Positions 35,995 to 45,101 of a stretch of 64,000 bases of DNA are shown here, one piece after another. Location of the stretch: positions 1-64,000 of the forward strand of contig NZ_CP061498.1 of assembly GCF_014681765.1 (NCBI RefSeq). The letters are read 5' to 3'. Under the pieces are notes generated by a model. It saw only the letters and a program-made list of their open reading frames with translations, ran no database searches and was not told where the DNA came from. Every line of letters starts with the position of its first letter. The first letter of the stretch is position 1. Made by a program: the position numbers and the translations under genes. This stretch comes from Roseicitreum antarcticum. Lineage in GTDB: Bacteria > Pseudomonadota > Alphaproteobacteria > Rhodobacterales > Rhodobacteraceae.

Positions 35995-37071
35995 ATGTCC
36001 CTTGCCCATTACCGTGCCCTTGGCCGGTCCGGTCTGGTCGTCAGCCCCCTCTGCCTCGGTACCATGACCTTCGGCCCCGGTGACTGGGGCGTCGACGAGG
36101 CTGGGTCCCGCGCGATCTTCGACGCCTACCGCGACGCGGGTGGCAATTTCGTGGACACTGCGGACATCTATGCGGGTGGGATCAGCGAGGAATTGGTGGG
36201 CAAGTTCATCAAGGACTCTGGGTCGCGAGACGAGATCGTGCTGGCCACCAAGTTCGGTTTCAATGGCTCGCGCAGCCCCTTGGCGTCCAATCAGGCGCGT
36301 GTCGGCAATCCGCACGCTGGGGGGGCGGGGTCGAAGAACATCCACCGCGCGCTGGAGGCCTCGCTGGCGCGGCTGAAGACGGACTACATCGATCTTTACT
36401 GGATGCACATCTGGGATGGCGTCACGCCAGTCGAAGAGATTGTGCAGACGCTGGGCGATCTGGTGCGGGCCGGCAAGATACGCCACTATGCCTTTTCCGA
36501 CATGCCTGCGTGGCTGGCAACCAAGGCGGCGACCATCGCAACCGAGCGCCGGGTGCCGGGACCGATCGCGATGCAGGTCGAATACTCGCTCGTCGCCCGC
36601 GATGTCGAAGCCGAGCATATCCCCGCCGCACAGGACGCCGACATGGGCGTGATGCCCTGGAGCCCGCTGGCCGGCGGCTTCCTGACGGGGAAATACAAAC
36701 GAGAGGATACATCTGGCACCGGCCGACTGAGCGGTGCAAACCCTTTCGGCGACAGCAAGTTCAGCGATCGCAACTGGGAGATTCTGACCGTTTTGAAAGC
36801 GGTGGCCACTGAACAGGATCGCACACCCGCTCAGATTGCGCTGGCTTGGGTCATGGGGCAGCGCGGGGTGACGTCAACCCTTGTCGGCGCACGCAGCGTC
36901 TCGCAATTGAGCGGTAACATCTCGGCGACCGAAGTTACGCTCACCGTCGACCAGATGAACCGGCTTGATCAGATCAGTGCGCGCGCAGGCGGGTTCTCTG
37001 CCAGCCTGGCGGCTCCGATGATCCGGCGCATGGTTTATGGTGGCCATGATGTCACGGGATGGGCCGAGTAG
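35995..37071 (+). CDS. Aldo/keto reductase
   Basis: This 358-residue (beta/alpha)8 enzyme shows the catalytic tetrad of the family: Asp and Tyr in NFVDTADIYAGGISEELVG, Lys in VLATKFGFNG, His in DLYWMHIWDGVTPVEE. The NADPH site lies in TSTLVGARSVSQLSGN near the C-terminus. The opening ALGRSGLVVSPLCLGTMTFG is typical. It reduces aldehydes or ketones with NADPH; the substrate is not predictable. It is likely repressed by the divergent TetR protein through the 35959-35982 palindrome. Confidence 0.93.
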   Translation: MSLAHYRALGRSGLVVSPLCLGTMTFGPGDWGVDEAGSRAIFDAYRDAGGNFVDTADIYAGGISEELVGKFIKDSGSRDEIVLATKFGFNGSRSPLASNQARVGNPHAGGAGSKNIHRALEASLARLKTDYIDLYWMHIWDGVTPVEEIVQTLGDLVRAGKIRHYAFSDMPAWLATKAATIATERRVPGPIAMQVEYSLVARDVEAEHIPAAQDADMGVMPWSPLAGGFLTGKYKREDTSGTGRLSGANPFGDSKFSDRNWEILTVLKAVATEQDRTPAQIALAWVMGQRGVTSTLVGARSVSQLSGNISATEVTLTVDQMNRLDQISARAGGFSASLAAPMIRRMVYGGHDVTGWAE

Positions 37072-37085
37072 CTCCTGCAATTGTA

Positions 37086-37292
37086 GGGGGGCTTTTCTGG
37101 CGTCAGATCAAGAAGCTGACCCTCATCGCCTTGATGCCTGGGTCAGCTTTCCTTGGGTATCGTGGCGCGCAGGCCCCGTTGCACCGCTTGGTCGACAGCA
37201 CCGGCATCAAAGTCGCGGGCGAAGGGTCCCAAGGGACCGTGGCCCGGGTGGGGCCGCGTAAACCTCTTCGTGATTGCACGAGCAGATTGTGA
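37086..37292 (+). pseudogene. IS5-family transposase fragment
   Basis: The frame contains APLHRLVDSTGIKVAGEG, close to the conserved PLHLLVDSTGIKV.GEG around the first catalytic Asp of IS5-group transposases. A degraded VGPRKP follows in place of HGGPKRR. Flanking codons are scrambled. No other part of the element is seen nearby. Confidence 0.5.
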
Positions 37293-37617
37293 TTTGGTCA
37301 ATATACCTCTGCATATCCTGCTATGATGTCCTTGCCCCACGATGTTTCTTTCATTTCATAAGGGGGGATCGCCCTTTCAACCTTGGCTGACGCGCTGAAG
37401 AGCGGTCTGGGTGTTTGTGATGGCCGACCAACGACGCCCGCCCCGGCGAGGTTTACGGGCGCGGTGTTAACGGTTAGTGTTTGCGGAATGATCGCAACCA
37501 TATGGTTGCGGTCGTGATAGATGCTGCTGACAGGCGATTTCGTCGGTCTGGCGTCAACGGGTGCACTGTGGCGCCGTTTCGCGTGATCGTTGGCAGGATG
37601 TCGCAAGGAGTGGCGCC
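37293..37617. other. No gene seen
   Basis: This 325-bp stretch follows an IS5 fragment and leads to the DUF2237 gene. The only - strand frame has no recognisable product. It probably holds decayed IS sequence and the DUF2237 promoter. Confidence 0.4.
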
Positions 37618-37992
37618 ATGAAAGAGTCATCACTGAATGTGCTGGGCGGGGATCTTGAAGGATGCTCTGCCGACCCTTTGACAGGTTTTTTCCGCAACGG
37701 TTGTTGTGACACCGGTCCACAAGACCGGGGGCTGCACACCGTTTGTGCCCGGATGACGGCGGAATTTCTGGCTTTGTCTAAATATCTGGGGAATGACCTG
37801 AGCACGCCGCGGCCCGAGTATGGCTTTGCCGGGCTGAAACCCGGCGATCAATGGTGCCTTTGCGCGGGCCGGTTCCTGCAGGCGCATGAGGAAGGGGCAG
37901 CGCCGCGCGTCAATCTGGCGGCGACGCATCTGCGCACGCTGGACGTTGTCCCGCTCGATGTGCTGCGGCTATACGCCGACGATGCATCCTGA
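37618..37992 (+). CDS. DUF2237-family protein
   Basis: This 124-residue protein starts at the ATG at 37618 behind AAGGAG. It matches DUF2237: SLNVLGGDLEGCSADPLTGF, then RNGCCDTGPQDRGLHTVCAR and FLALSKYLGNDLSTPRPEYG, FAGLKPGDQWCLCAGRFLQA, ending AATHLRTLDVVPLDVLRLYA. The conserved Cys and His positions are all present. The family is widespread but has no established function. It is monocistronic here. Confidence 0.92.
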   Translation: MKESSLNVLGGDLEGCSADPLTGFFRNGCCDTGPQDRGLHTVCARMTAEFLALSKYLGNDLSTPRPEYGFAGLKPGDQWCLCAGRFLQAHEEGAAPRVNLAATHLRTLDVVPLDVLRLYADDAS

Positions 37993-38141
37993 CCGACGCG
38001 CTAGGCGCCCTGAATCCTGCGGTGTGGTGATCATATCAACCGACATTCCCTTTGCTTGCTGTTCGTGTGCGCCACGTTGGCTCGTTGTTTGATCCCACGG
38101 TTTGATGGTGCGATCCTTTCTTATGAATGGAAGGAAGCGAT

Positions 38142-38243
38142 ATGGGACAAGCTTCTCAAGGGAGCGCCACGACCAACCAGGTCATCCGGGCCAGTGCGGG
38201 TGCGGCACGTGCCGCGCAGCCGCCCGCAGTATGGCGCTTTTAG
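38142..38243 (+). pseudogene. IS481-family transposase, N-terminal fragment
   Basis: The 33-codon frame opens MGQASQGSATTNQVIRASAG. IS481-type transposases commonly begin MGQ..HGSATTTEAVRRAIQ, so this looks like a diverged N-terminus cut after ~20 codons. The rest is not present. It lies in the 363-bp gap between DUF2237 and osmF, which otherwise holds nothing recognisable. Confidence 0.4.
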
Positions 38244-38355
38244 AAAAGATTGCCCTTGATCGGGCGGCGGGCCTTGGCATCACGGCGGGGGCCGCTACAC
38301 TGAAGGGACCGTCCGGCATGCTGCCGGAGCCAATCTGTGAAGGAGCCTGACCATC

Positions 38356-39264
38356 ATGACACCCCGTATCATGCTTGCCGCCATCGGCCTCTCGGGTGCG
38401 CTGGCCCTCCCCGTGCACGCTGACATCACCGTCTCATCAAAGATCGACACCGAAGGCGGCTTGCTGGGCAACATCATTGCGCTGGCGCTGGAAGACGCGG
38501 GTTTGCCGGTGACGCGGCGCTTGCAACTTGGGGGCACGCAGGTGGTGCGCGAGGCGCTGCTGGCCGACCAGATCGACATTTATCCCGAATATACCGGCAA
38601 TGCCGCGTTTTTCTTCAATGAGGCTGACAGCACGGTCTGGAAGAACGCCGATGCGGCACATGCCCGCGCCGCCGAACTGGACGCTGCGGAAAACGACATC
38701 ATCTGGCTGGATTCTGCGCCTGCCAACAACACCTGGGCCATTGCCGTCACCGGCCCGGTTGCGGCGGACAACGGCCTGTCCACCATGTCCGATTTCGGTG
38801 AATGGGTCACTGCGGGCGGCGAGGTGAAGCTGGCCGCATCGACGGAATTCGTGTCTTCCCCTGCGGTGCTGCCTGCCATGCAAGACACCTACGGCTTCAT
38901 GTTGACCTCCGATCAGACGGTCATCTTGTCGGGCGGCGATACGGCAGCGACCATTCAGGCGGCGGCGCGCGGCACTTCGGGCGTCAATGCGGCCATGGTC
39001 TATGGCACCGATGGTGGCGTCGGCGCGACCGGATTGGTGGTCATGGCCGACGATCAGGGCGTGCAGCCGGTTTATGAGCCTGCACCGATCGTGCGCGCTG
39101 AGGTGCTGGCAGAATACCCCACGATCCCCGAGGTGTTGGACCCGATCTTTGCCGGGCTGGACATGGCGATTTTGCAAAACCTGAATGGTCGCATTCAGGT
39201 CGGTGGTGAACCCGCCGAAGCGGTCGCGCGCGATTATCTGACCAGCACCGGGGTGCTGGACTGA
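38356..39264 (+). CDS. osmF: Osmoprotectant ABC transporter, substrate-binding protein
   Basis: This 302-residue periplasmic protein has a signal peptide (MTPRIMLAAIGLSGALALPVHA). The OpuAC/OsmF-type fold begins ITVSSKIDTEGGLLGNIIAL, with VREALLADQIDIYPEYTGNA (the conserved IDIYPEYTG motif) and WLDSAPANNTWAIAV. It binds glycine betaine, choline or a related compound. It is first in a four-gene unit followed by a permease, an ATPase and a second permease, matching osmF-yehYXW order. A GGAG ribosome site is present. Confidence 0.92.
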   Translation: MTPRIMLAAIGLSGALALPVHADITVSSKIDTEGGLLGNIIALALEDAGLPVTRRLQLGGTQVVREALLADQIDIYPEYTGNAAFFFNEADSTVWKNADAAHARAAELDAAENDIIWLDSAPANNTWAIAVTGPVAADNGLSTMSDFGEWVTAGGEVKLAASTEFVSSPAVLPAMQDTYGFMLTSDQTVILSGGDTAATIQAAARGTSGVNAAMVYGTDGGVGATGLVVMADDQGVQPVYEPAPIVRAEVLAEYPTIPEVLDPIFAGLDMAILQNLNGRIQVGGEPAEAVARDYLTSTGVLD

Positions 39265-39275
39265 TCGCAGGCACG

Positions 39276-40457
39276 GTGTTCAGCCGGGGCGGCGGCGGCG
39301 CGGTCTCGTCGATCTCGGCGCCGGGGATATTGTTCGCGGCGCTGGGGGCGGTGGCGCTGCTGGCACCGTTCATGACGCTGGCGGCCAACCGCATTGTCGC
39401 AGGCGAAGGCGTGCTGGCCTGGCGCGTTGCCGGGCTTTCGGCGACCGGGCCCGGCGTGGCGGCGGTTGTCGTGGGCCTGGTGCTTGGGTTGCCTGCCGGC
39501 TTGGCGCTTCTGCGCTTTGCCGGTGCGGTGCTGGGGCTGGCGGGCCTGTTGTGGCTGTTGATGCAGGGCGCACCGGTGCTGCTTGACGGGGCAGGGGACT
39601 ACGCCCGCGTGTCGCCCGCCATGGGGTTCTGGTGCCTGCTGGTCATTTTCATGCTGCTGATGGCCGATGCGCTGGCGGGGCTGGCGCCCGGGCCATGGGC
39701 GCGTGCGGGGTTGCTGGCGGGCGTGCTGGGCGCGCTGGCGCTGGTGCTGTGGTCTGGCGCGCTGGCGGACCTGTCGGTGCTTCAGGAATATGCCAGCCGC
39801 CGCGATGCCTTCGTGCGCGCGACGGGGCGGCATCTGGGGTTGGCCTTCGGATCGCTGGCTGCGGCGGCGGCGATTGGCTTTCCGCTGGGCATCTGGTGTC
39901 ACCGCCGCGCCCGTCTGCGCCAAACGATGCTGCCGGTGCTGAGCTTCTTGCAAACCATCCCGTCGCTGGCGATGTTCGGGCTGATGATCCCGATCCTTGG
40001 CTGGGTGGGTGCCAGCGTGCCCGGCGCGCAGGCCATCGGCATCGCGGGGATCGGCTTTGCCCCGGCGTTCCTTGCGCTGGTTTTGTACGCGCTGCTGCCG
40101 GTGGTGGGCAACACGGTCGCGGGCCTTGGCGCTGCACCGCCTGCTGCGCTGGAAGCGGCGCGCGGAATGGGCATGACCCCGCGCCAGCGCCTGTGGCGGA
40201 TCGAGTTGCCGCTGGGCCTGCCCGTCATCCTGACCGGGCTGCGCATCGTGCTGGTGCAAAATATAGGCCTGGCCGTCATTGCCGGGCTGATCGGCGGCGG
40301 CGGCTTTGGCAGCTTCGTGTTTCAGGGGCTGAACCAGACCGCGACCGACCTGATCTTGCTGGGGGCCTTGCCCACCGTCGCGCTGGCGCTGAGCGCGGCC
40401 ATCGTGATGGACATCCTTGTTGACCTGACCCGCCCGACACCGGAGCACGTGCCATGA
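39276..40457 (+). CDS. yehY: Osmoprotectant ABC transporter, long permease (YehY-like)
   Basis: This 393-residue inner-membrane protein has an extra ~170-residue hydrophobic N-terminal region of about five segments. The usual permease domain follows, with LSFLQTIPSLAMFGLMIPIL and the EAA-type cytoplasmic loop EAARGMGMTPRQRLWRIELP. The length matches YehY rather than OpuCB-type short permeases. The start is GTG at 39276; the exact start is uncertain because the gap from osmF is short. It overlaps the ATPase gene by ATGA-type coupling. Confidence 0.9.
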   Translation: MFSRGGGGAVSSISAPGILFAALGAVALLAPFMTLAANRIVAGEGVLAWRVAGLSATGPGVAAVVVGLVLGLPAGLALLRFAGAVLGLAGLLWLLMQGAPVLLDGAGDYARVSPAMGFWCLLVIFMLLMADALAGLAPGPWARAGLLAGVLGALALVLWSGALADLSVLQEYASRRDAFVRATGRHLGLAFGSLAAAAAIGFPLGIWCHRRARLRQTMLPVLSFLQTIPSLAMFGLMIPILGWVGASVPGAQAIGIAGIGFAPAFLALVLYALLPVVGNTVAGLGAAPPAALEAARGMGMTPRQRLWRIELPLGLPVILTGLRIVLVQNIGLAVIAGLIGGGGFGSFVFQGLNQTATDLILLGALPTVALALSAAIVMDILVDLTRPTPEHVP

Positions 40458-41389
40458 TCGAGATTGACCGCATCACCAAGGCATATGGCGATACACGGGC
40501 GGTGGATGCCGTGTCGATGACTGTTGAAACCGGCACGATCACGGTGATCGTCGGCACTTCCGGTTCCGGCAAGACCACGCTTTTGCGGATGATCAACCGG
40601 CTGGAGGAGCCGACATCGGGTGAGGTGCGGATCAACGGCACCTCGACCCAGAGCGTAAAGCCCCACATCCTGCGCCGCCGCATCGGCTATGCCATTCAGG
40701 GGCACGGCCTGTTTCCACACCACACCGTCGGGCGCAATATCGCTGCCGTGCCCGAGTTGCTGCGCTGGCCGCGCGACAAGGTCCGCGCGCGGGTGGATGA
40801 ATTGCTGGCGCTGTTTTCCATGGAACCCGCGCAGTTCCGTGACCGCTACCCGGCTGAATTGTCGGGTGGGCAACAGCAGCGTGTCGGGGTGGCGCGCGCA
40901 CTGGCCTCGCGCCCCGATCTGTTGCTGATGGATGAGCCGTTTGGCGCGCTGGACCCCATCATCCGCACCCGTGCGCAAGATGACCTGCGCCGCATCCAGC
41001 AGGCGCTGGGCTCTACCATCATGCTGGTGACCCATGACATGGAGGAAGCGATCCGGCTGGGCGACCGCGTGGCGGTGATGGATGCCGGGAGGCTGGTGCA
41101 GCATGGCCCACCGGCCGAGATTATCGCGCGACCCGCCACTGATTTCGTCGCCGACATGGTGGGGGATGTGGAGCGCCCGCTGCGCCTGCTGTCGCTGATC
41201 GGCGTGGCCGAGGTGCTGGAGGATGGCGCGGCTGACGGCGCCGCGCTGCCGCATGACGCCAGCCTGCGTGACGCACTTTCCGCCTGTCTGTGGACGGGGC
41301 GCGATGCCGTGCCGGTGGTGCGTGACGGCGCGCGGTTGGGCCGGGTGACATTTGCCGCGATCCGGGCGCGGGCAGGTTTGCAGGCATGA
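40454..41389 (+). CDS. yehX: Osmoprotectant ABC transporter, ATP-binding protein
   Basis: This 311-residue ABC ATPase has Walker A IVGTSGSGKTTLLRMI, signature ELSGGQQQRVGVARALASRP, Walker B LLLMDEPFGALDP and switch His in MLVTHDMEEA. A short C-terminal extension, in place of full CBS domains, ends VRDGARLGRVTFAAIRARAG. It drives uptake with the flanking permeases. It overlaps both neighbours by 4 bp. Confidence 0.94.
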   Translation: MIEIDRITKAYGDTRAVDAVSMTVETGTITVIVGTSGSGKTTLLRMINRLEEPTSGEVRINGTSTQSVKPHILRRRIGYAIQGHGLFPHHTVGRNIAAVPELLRWPRDKVRARVDELLALFSMEPAQFRDRYPAELSGGQQQRVGVARALASRPDLLLMDEPFGALDPIIRTRAQDDLRRIQQALGSTIMLVTHDMEEAIRLGDRVAVMDAGRLVQHGPPAEIIARPATDFVADMVGDVERPLRLLSLIGVAEVLEDGAADGAALPHDASLRDALSACLWTGRDAVPVVRDGARLGRVTFAAIRARAGLQA

Positions 41390-42123
41390 TCAACCGGGGA
41401 ACCATCTTGCGGCTGGCGCTGGCCGGGCTGCTGCTGGCGCTGGTGCTGCGGCCCGTGTGGTTCACGCCGCTATTCGCGCCGCTGGCCCCGGTGGGTGGCC
41501 CGGTGATCTATGAGCGCGCGTCACTGCTGTCGCTGTCGCTGAGCCATCTGGGGCTGGTCGCCTTGGCGTCGTTGGCCGCGACATTGGTGGCCGTGACGCT
41601 GGCCATCTTGGTGACGCGCCCGGCCGGGGCAGCCTTCCGCCCGTTGTCGCGGACCATCACCAACATGGGCCAGACCTTTCCGCCCGTCGCCGTGCTGGCG
41701 CTGGCGGTGCCCGCGCTGGGTTTTGGGGCGGGGCCGACGTTGGTTGCGCTGTTTCTGTATGGGCTGCTACCGATTTTTGAGAATGCGATCACCGGCCTTT
41801 CCACCCTGCCGCCCGCCACGATGGAGGCAGCGCGCGGTATCGGGCTGAACCGCTGGCAACGGCTGGTGCGGGTGGAGCTGCCGCTGGCCCTGCCGGTGAT
41901 CCTGACCGGCATCCGCCTGTCGGTGGTGATCGCGCTGGGCACGGCCACGATCGGGTCAACCGTGGCGGCGCGCACACTGGGCGAGGTCATCATCGCAGGG
42001 CTTTTGACCAACAACACCGCCTATGTGCTGCAAGGCGGGCTGATTGTCGGGCTGTTCGCGGTGCTGATCTATGACGCGCTGGTACAGATCGAGGCGCGGC
42101 TGGCCCGGCACATGGGGGGCTGA
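41386..42123 (+). CDS. yehW: Osmoprotectant ABC transporter, short permease (YehW-like)
   Basis: This 245-residue permease has about six membrane segments. The EAA-type loop reads EAARGIGLNRWQRLVRVELP and is followed by LALPVILTGIRLSVVIALGT and the TIGSTVAARTLGE segment common in this family. It starts by ATGA overlap with the ATPase and ends the operon. No clear terminator follows. Confidence 0.92.
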   Translation: MINRGTILRLALAGLLLALVLRPVWFTPLFAPLAPVGGPVIYERASLLSLSLSHLGLVALASLAATLVAVTLAILVTRPAGAAFRPLSRTITNMGQTFPPVAVLALAVPALGFGAGPTLVALFLYGLLPIFENAITGLSTLPPATMEAARGIGLNRWQRLVRVELPLALPVILTGIRLSVVIALGTATIGSTVAARTLGEVIIAGLLTNNTAYVLQGGLIVGLFAVLIYDALVQIEARLARHMGG

Positions 42124-42370
42124 CGGGGTCTCCCAACCGGCGCGCGGCAGACTTGCAACCGTCAGATAGGCAGGCCCACCCTGCACGGTAGCCCGCCTGG
42201 CGGTGGAAGCCATCGACCTCGCTGAGGCGCTTGGCGCTTCAAGATACCTCGGTCGCGCCATCTGCCGAAAGCGGAGCGTTTCCCCTCGTCGCCGCCGCGC
42301 CGAGAGGTGCTGACCGAGCCGCTTCACACAATGCATCTTAGTTTTGGCACGCTCTCTTGTGCTGAGTGGA

Positions 42371-42386
42371 ATGATACGCGTAACAT
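42371..42386 (+). promoter_or_regulatory. GntR operator (gnt box)
   Basis: ATGATACGCGTAACAT is a near-perfect 16-bp palindrome. It closely resembles the E. coli GntR/IdnR boxes (ATG(A/T)TAC..GTA(A/T)CAT pattern). It lies 90 bp upstream of the gluconokinase start. The LacI-type regulator at 43171 is the probable ligand. The 42124-42476 gap has no gene; this box is its only clear feature. Confidence 0.7.
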
Positions 42387-42476
42387 GTGCGACATTCAAA
42401 AGTGCGGCTCGATGGGTTATCGGCGCATCCGGAGATCCGGCACAGAGGAACGCAAGTACAATGACAGGAGGACACG

Positions 42477-43007
42477 ATGACGCCAGAACCCGATCAAACC
42501 GGCAGCCGCGACCTGCGCGTCATCGTCATGGGCGTCTCGGGCTCGGGCAAGACGGTGACGGGCCGCGAACTGGCCGCAGCACTGGGGGCCACCTTCCTCG
42601 ATGCCGATGATTTTCACAGTCCCGCAAATGTCGCCAAGATGGCGGCAGGCACCCCGCTGACGGATGTCGACCGCGCAGGCTGGCTCGATGACCTGGCGGC
42701 GAGGTTGGAACGTCACAGCGCGGTCGTGCTTGCCTGTTCCGCGTTGAAGGCCAGCTACCGGCAGCGGCTGTGCGCCATTCGCGGCACGCGGCCGATCATC
42801 TTGTATCTGGACGGCAGTTTTGACGACATCCGCCAGCGGCTGGAGGCGCGCAAGGGCCACTACTTTCAGGGCCTGTCGATGCTGCGCAGCCAGTTCGATA
42901 CCTTGGAACCCCCTACGCCGGATGAGGCAATTCCGATCAACATCAACGCGCCGCTGGATGCCGTGGTGCACGCCTGCCTTCAGGCCCTGACCACGCCGCC
43001 GCAATAG
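42477..43007 (+). CDS. gntK: Gluconokinase
   Basis: This 176-residue P-loop kinase has Walker A VIVMGVSGSGKTVTGRELAA, then FLDADDFHSPANVAKMAAGT (substrate region DxDxxHxxxNxxKM), VVLACSALKASYRQRL and YLDGSFDDIRQRLEARKGHY. It phosphorylates D-gluconate to 6-phosphogluconate, feeding the Entner-Doudoroff or pentose phosphate routes. It has a GGAGG ribosome site. It is followed by a LacI-type regulator and preceded by a gnt box. No gluconate permease or edd is in the window. Confidence 0.95.
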   Translation: MTPEPDQTGSRDLRVIVMGVSGSGKTVTGRELAAALGATFLDADDFHSPANVAKMAAGTPLTDVDRAGWLDDLAARLERHSAVVLACSALKASYRQRLCAIRGTRPIILYLDGSFDDIRQRLEARKGHYFQGLSMLRSQFDTLEPPTPDEAIPININAPLDAVVHACLQALTTPPQ

Positions 43008-43170
43008 CATCACCCGCCGCACCAGACAGGGTCAGGCAACAGCACGCAGCACAGCCCGAGAAGCCGCGCTATGTCGTTGATTTGTAGAAATTATGCGACA
43101 AAAAAGCCTGTCGCCAAGTCCAAAATGACCTAATATTGCCGGGCACCCTTTCACAGCCAAGAGCACCCCC

Positions 43171-44187
43171 ATGGCCCCGCCGACGGCCCCGCGCAAACCG
43201 CGACGTCCCAGCCTGCGCGATATCGCCGAGGCCGTGGGTACCACGCGCATGACCGTCAGCCGTTGCCTGCGCGATCCGCAGACCGTCTCTGAACCACTGC
43301 GCCAGCGCATTCAGGAAACCGCGCGGCACCTGAACTACCTGCCCAATCGCGCGCCAATGATGCTGGCTCAGTCGCGCAGCCGGTCCATCGGGGTGCTGGT
43401 CCCGTCGGTCACCAATCAGGTCTTCGCCGATGTGCTGGCGGGGATCATCGATGAGACCGGCGCCGCAGATTACCGCGCGATGATCACCCACTACGGCCAT
43501 GACGCTGCCGCCGAGGAACGCAGTATCGCCGCCCTGCTGGCCTATAACGCCGACGGGCTGATCCTGAGCGACCGCACCCATACCGAAGCCACACGGCGAA
43601 TGATTGACGGCGCTGGCGTCGCAATTGTCGAGATCATGGATACCCGCAAGCCCGCGTTGCAACAGGCCGTGGGCTATGACAACCACGCCGCCGCCTGCGA
43701 TATGGTTACTGCGATGATCGCGCGCGGGCACCGGCGCATCGTCTATCTGGCTGTGCGGTTGGACGAGCGGACCCTCCAGCGCGCCGAAGGTTACCGCGAG
43801 GCGATGGAATGTCACAACCTGCCGCCTGTGATCTTGCAAAGCGCCGGGAAGTCGTCCTTCACTGCCGGGGCCAGCCTGATGGCGCGGATCTTGAACAATG
43901 GCGACCGCACCGATGGGGCGTTTTGCGCCAATGACGATCTGGCGGTCGGCGCGTTTCTAGAATGCCAGCGGCGCGGCATCCGGGTGCCTGACCAGATCAT
44001 GATCGCCGGGTTCCACGGCCTCGATGTCGCGCAGGCGCTGTCGCCGCAACTGCTCACCGTGTTGACGCCGCGCTACCAGATCGGACAGGCCGCAGCGCGC
44101 GCTTTACTGGCGCGGATTAACGGCGCGCCCCTGACCATGCCGGTGATGGATCTGGGTTACCGTCTCATGATGGGCGACGGGGGCTGA
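43171..44187 (+). CDS. gntR: LacI-family regulator, GntR type
   Basis: This 338-residue repressor has an N-terminal LacI HTH (SLRDIAEAVGTTRMTVSRCL) with hinge helix (ARHLNYLPNRAPMMLAQSRS). A periplasmic-binding-like effector domain begins SIGVLVPSVTNQVFADVLAG, with GYDNHAAACDMVTAMIARGH and the AFCANDDLAVGAFLECQRRG segment. This set of motifs is that of GntR/IdnR gluconate regulators. Placement after gntK and the gnt box upstream of gntK support gluconate control. The start at 43171 is the first ATG before the HTH. Confidence 0.88.
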   Translation: MAPPTAPRKPRRPSLRDIAEAVGTTRMTVSRCLRDPQTVSEPLRQRIQETARHLNYLPNRAPMMLAQSRSRSIGVLVPSVTNQVFADVLAGIIDETGAADYRAMITHYGHDAAAEERSIAALLAYNADGLILSDRTHTEATRRMIDGAGVAIVEIMDTRKPALQQAVGYDNHAAACDMVTAMIARGHRRIVYLAVRLDERTLQRAEGYREAMECHNLPPVILQSAGKSSFTAGASLMARILNNGDRTDGAFCANDDLAVGAFLECQRRGIRVPDQIMIAGFHGLDVAQALSPQLLTVLTPRYQIGQAAARALLARINGAPLTMPVMDLGYRLMMGDGG

Positions 44188-44224
44188 GCGGCCCGCAAAA
44201 GCGACGGCGCGCCAGTGGCTTGCT

Positions 44225-44806
44225 CTACATGCGCGGTGCGTGATGCAAGATTACCGGAATGACCAGATCTTCCTCATCCAGCAGGTGTCGGTTCAGGAAA
44301 TGCCCGAACCGGCCCAGCTGCGCCTCTAGCGCGCCGGCCGCATCGCGCCCCTGTTGCAGCGCACCCGATTGCAACGGGCCCAGCGCCGCGTTCGTGCCAT
44401 CCGCCAAGGCCTGCAAATGCGCGTCCAGCGCGTGGTGATCGGCGTCCAGCAGGTCAAACCCCGGGGTCAGCCGCGCATCCAACCCCGACAGAAGCGGAAA
44501 GTAATGCGCATCCTCGATCTGGTGGTGGCCATGCAGCTGTTGCAAGAAGAAGCCAGTCATCCGGGCCGTGCGCTGCACATAGCCGCTCGCGTCTTTCGGA
44601 TTGTCCAGAAACGCCTGCGTGTCCGTTTGCAGGCGGCCCAGCACATCGCGAAACATCAGGTGACGCTCCATCCAGAAGCGGGTGGTGCCGTCGAAATTCT
44701 TATGGGCCTGCCACAGATCGCGCGGGTATTGCTCCACCAGCACGCGAAGGGCATCGGGCAAGCCGGTGCGCAGGTTCAGATCGGTTGAGTCGGTGTTCTT
44801 TTCCAT
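44225..44806 (-). CDS. Hemerythrin-like (HHE domain) protein
   Basis: This 193-residue all-helical protein has His/Glu ligands placed as in HHE domains: DLWQAHKNFDGTTRFWMERH, QQLHGHHQIEDAHYFPLLSG, LLDADHHALDAHLQALADGT and LNRHLLDEEDLVIPVILHH. It would bind a di-iron centre. Relatives sense or buffer oxygen, nitric oxide or iron, but the role here is unknown. It is monocistronic and transcribed toward the gntR end. Confidence 0.88.
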   Translation of the reverse strand: MEKNTDSTDLNLRTGLPDALRVLVEQYPRDLWQAHKNFDGTTRFWMERHLMFRDVLGRLQTDTQAFLDNPKDASGYVQRTARMTGFFLQQLHGHHQIEDAHYFPLLSGLDARLTPGFDLLDADHHALDAHLQALADGTNAALGPLQSGALQQGRDAAGALEAQLGRFGHFLNRHLLDEEDLVIPVILHHAPRM

Positions 44807-45101
44807 AATCCCAATCTACCCTGAACAGACAGACGGTTCATCCGCAAATTCCGTGCATGTCCGCACAGAAGATGGCGCATTTGATGCGGATTGCCGAAAG
44901 CGCCCGCGTGCTTAGCGCATTGATCGGCTGCCGCCCGCGCGGTCTCTCCGATTGGGTGCGTGCGCCGCCGTCTTCTGCTGACCACAGCTTTGAACGATTT
45001 TTGCCGTATTCAATCCCTAAAAACCATGGGTAATTTCCGGCACTCTGCCCGCCCCAAAGCGGCAGCCCGGATCTGCGCATGCCGCAAGAGCTGGAGCCAA
45101 G

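Noticed and set aside
37298-37720. 140-codon - strand frame
   Set aside because: It overlaps the DUF2237 gene and has no recognisable motif.
39234-40448. 404-codon - strand frame rich in Gln, Arg and His
   Set aside because: It is antisense to the yehY permease; the low-complexity composition mirrors the membrane protein's codons.
42124-42399. Basic - strand frame after yehW
   Set aside because: Most of its length is antisense to yehW; the rest matches nothing and overlaps the gnt box region.
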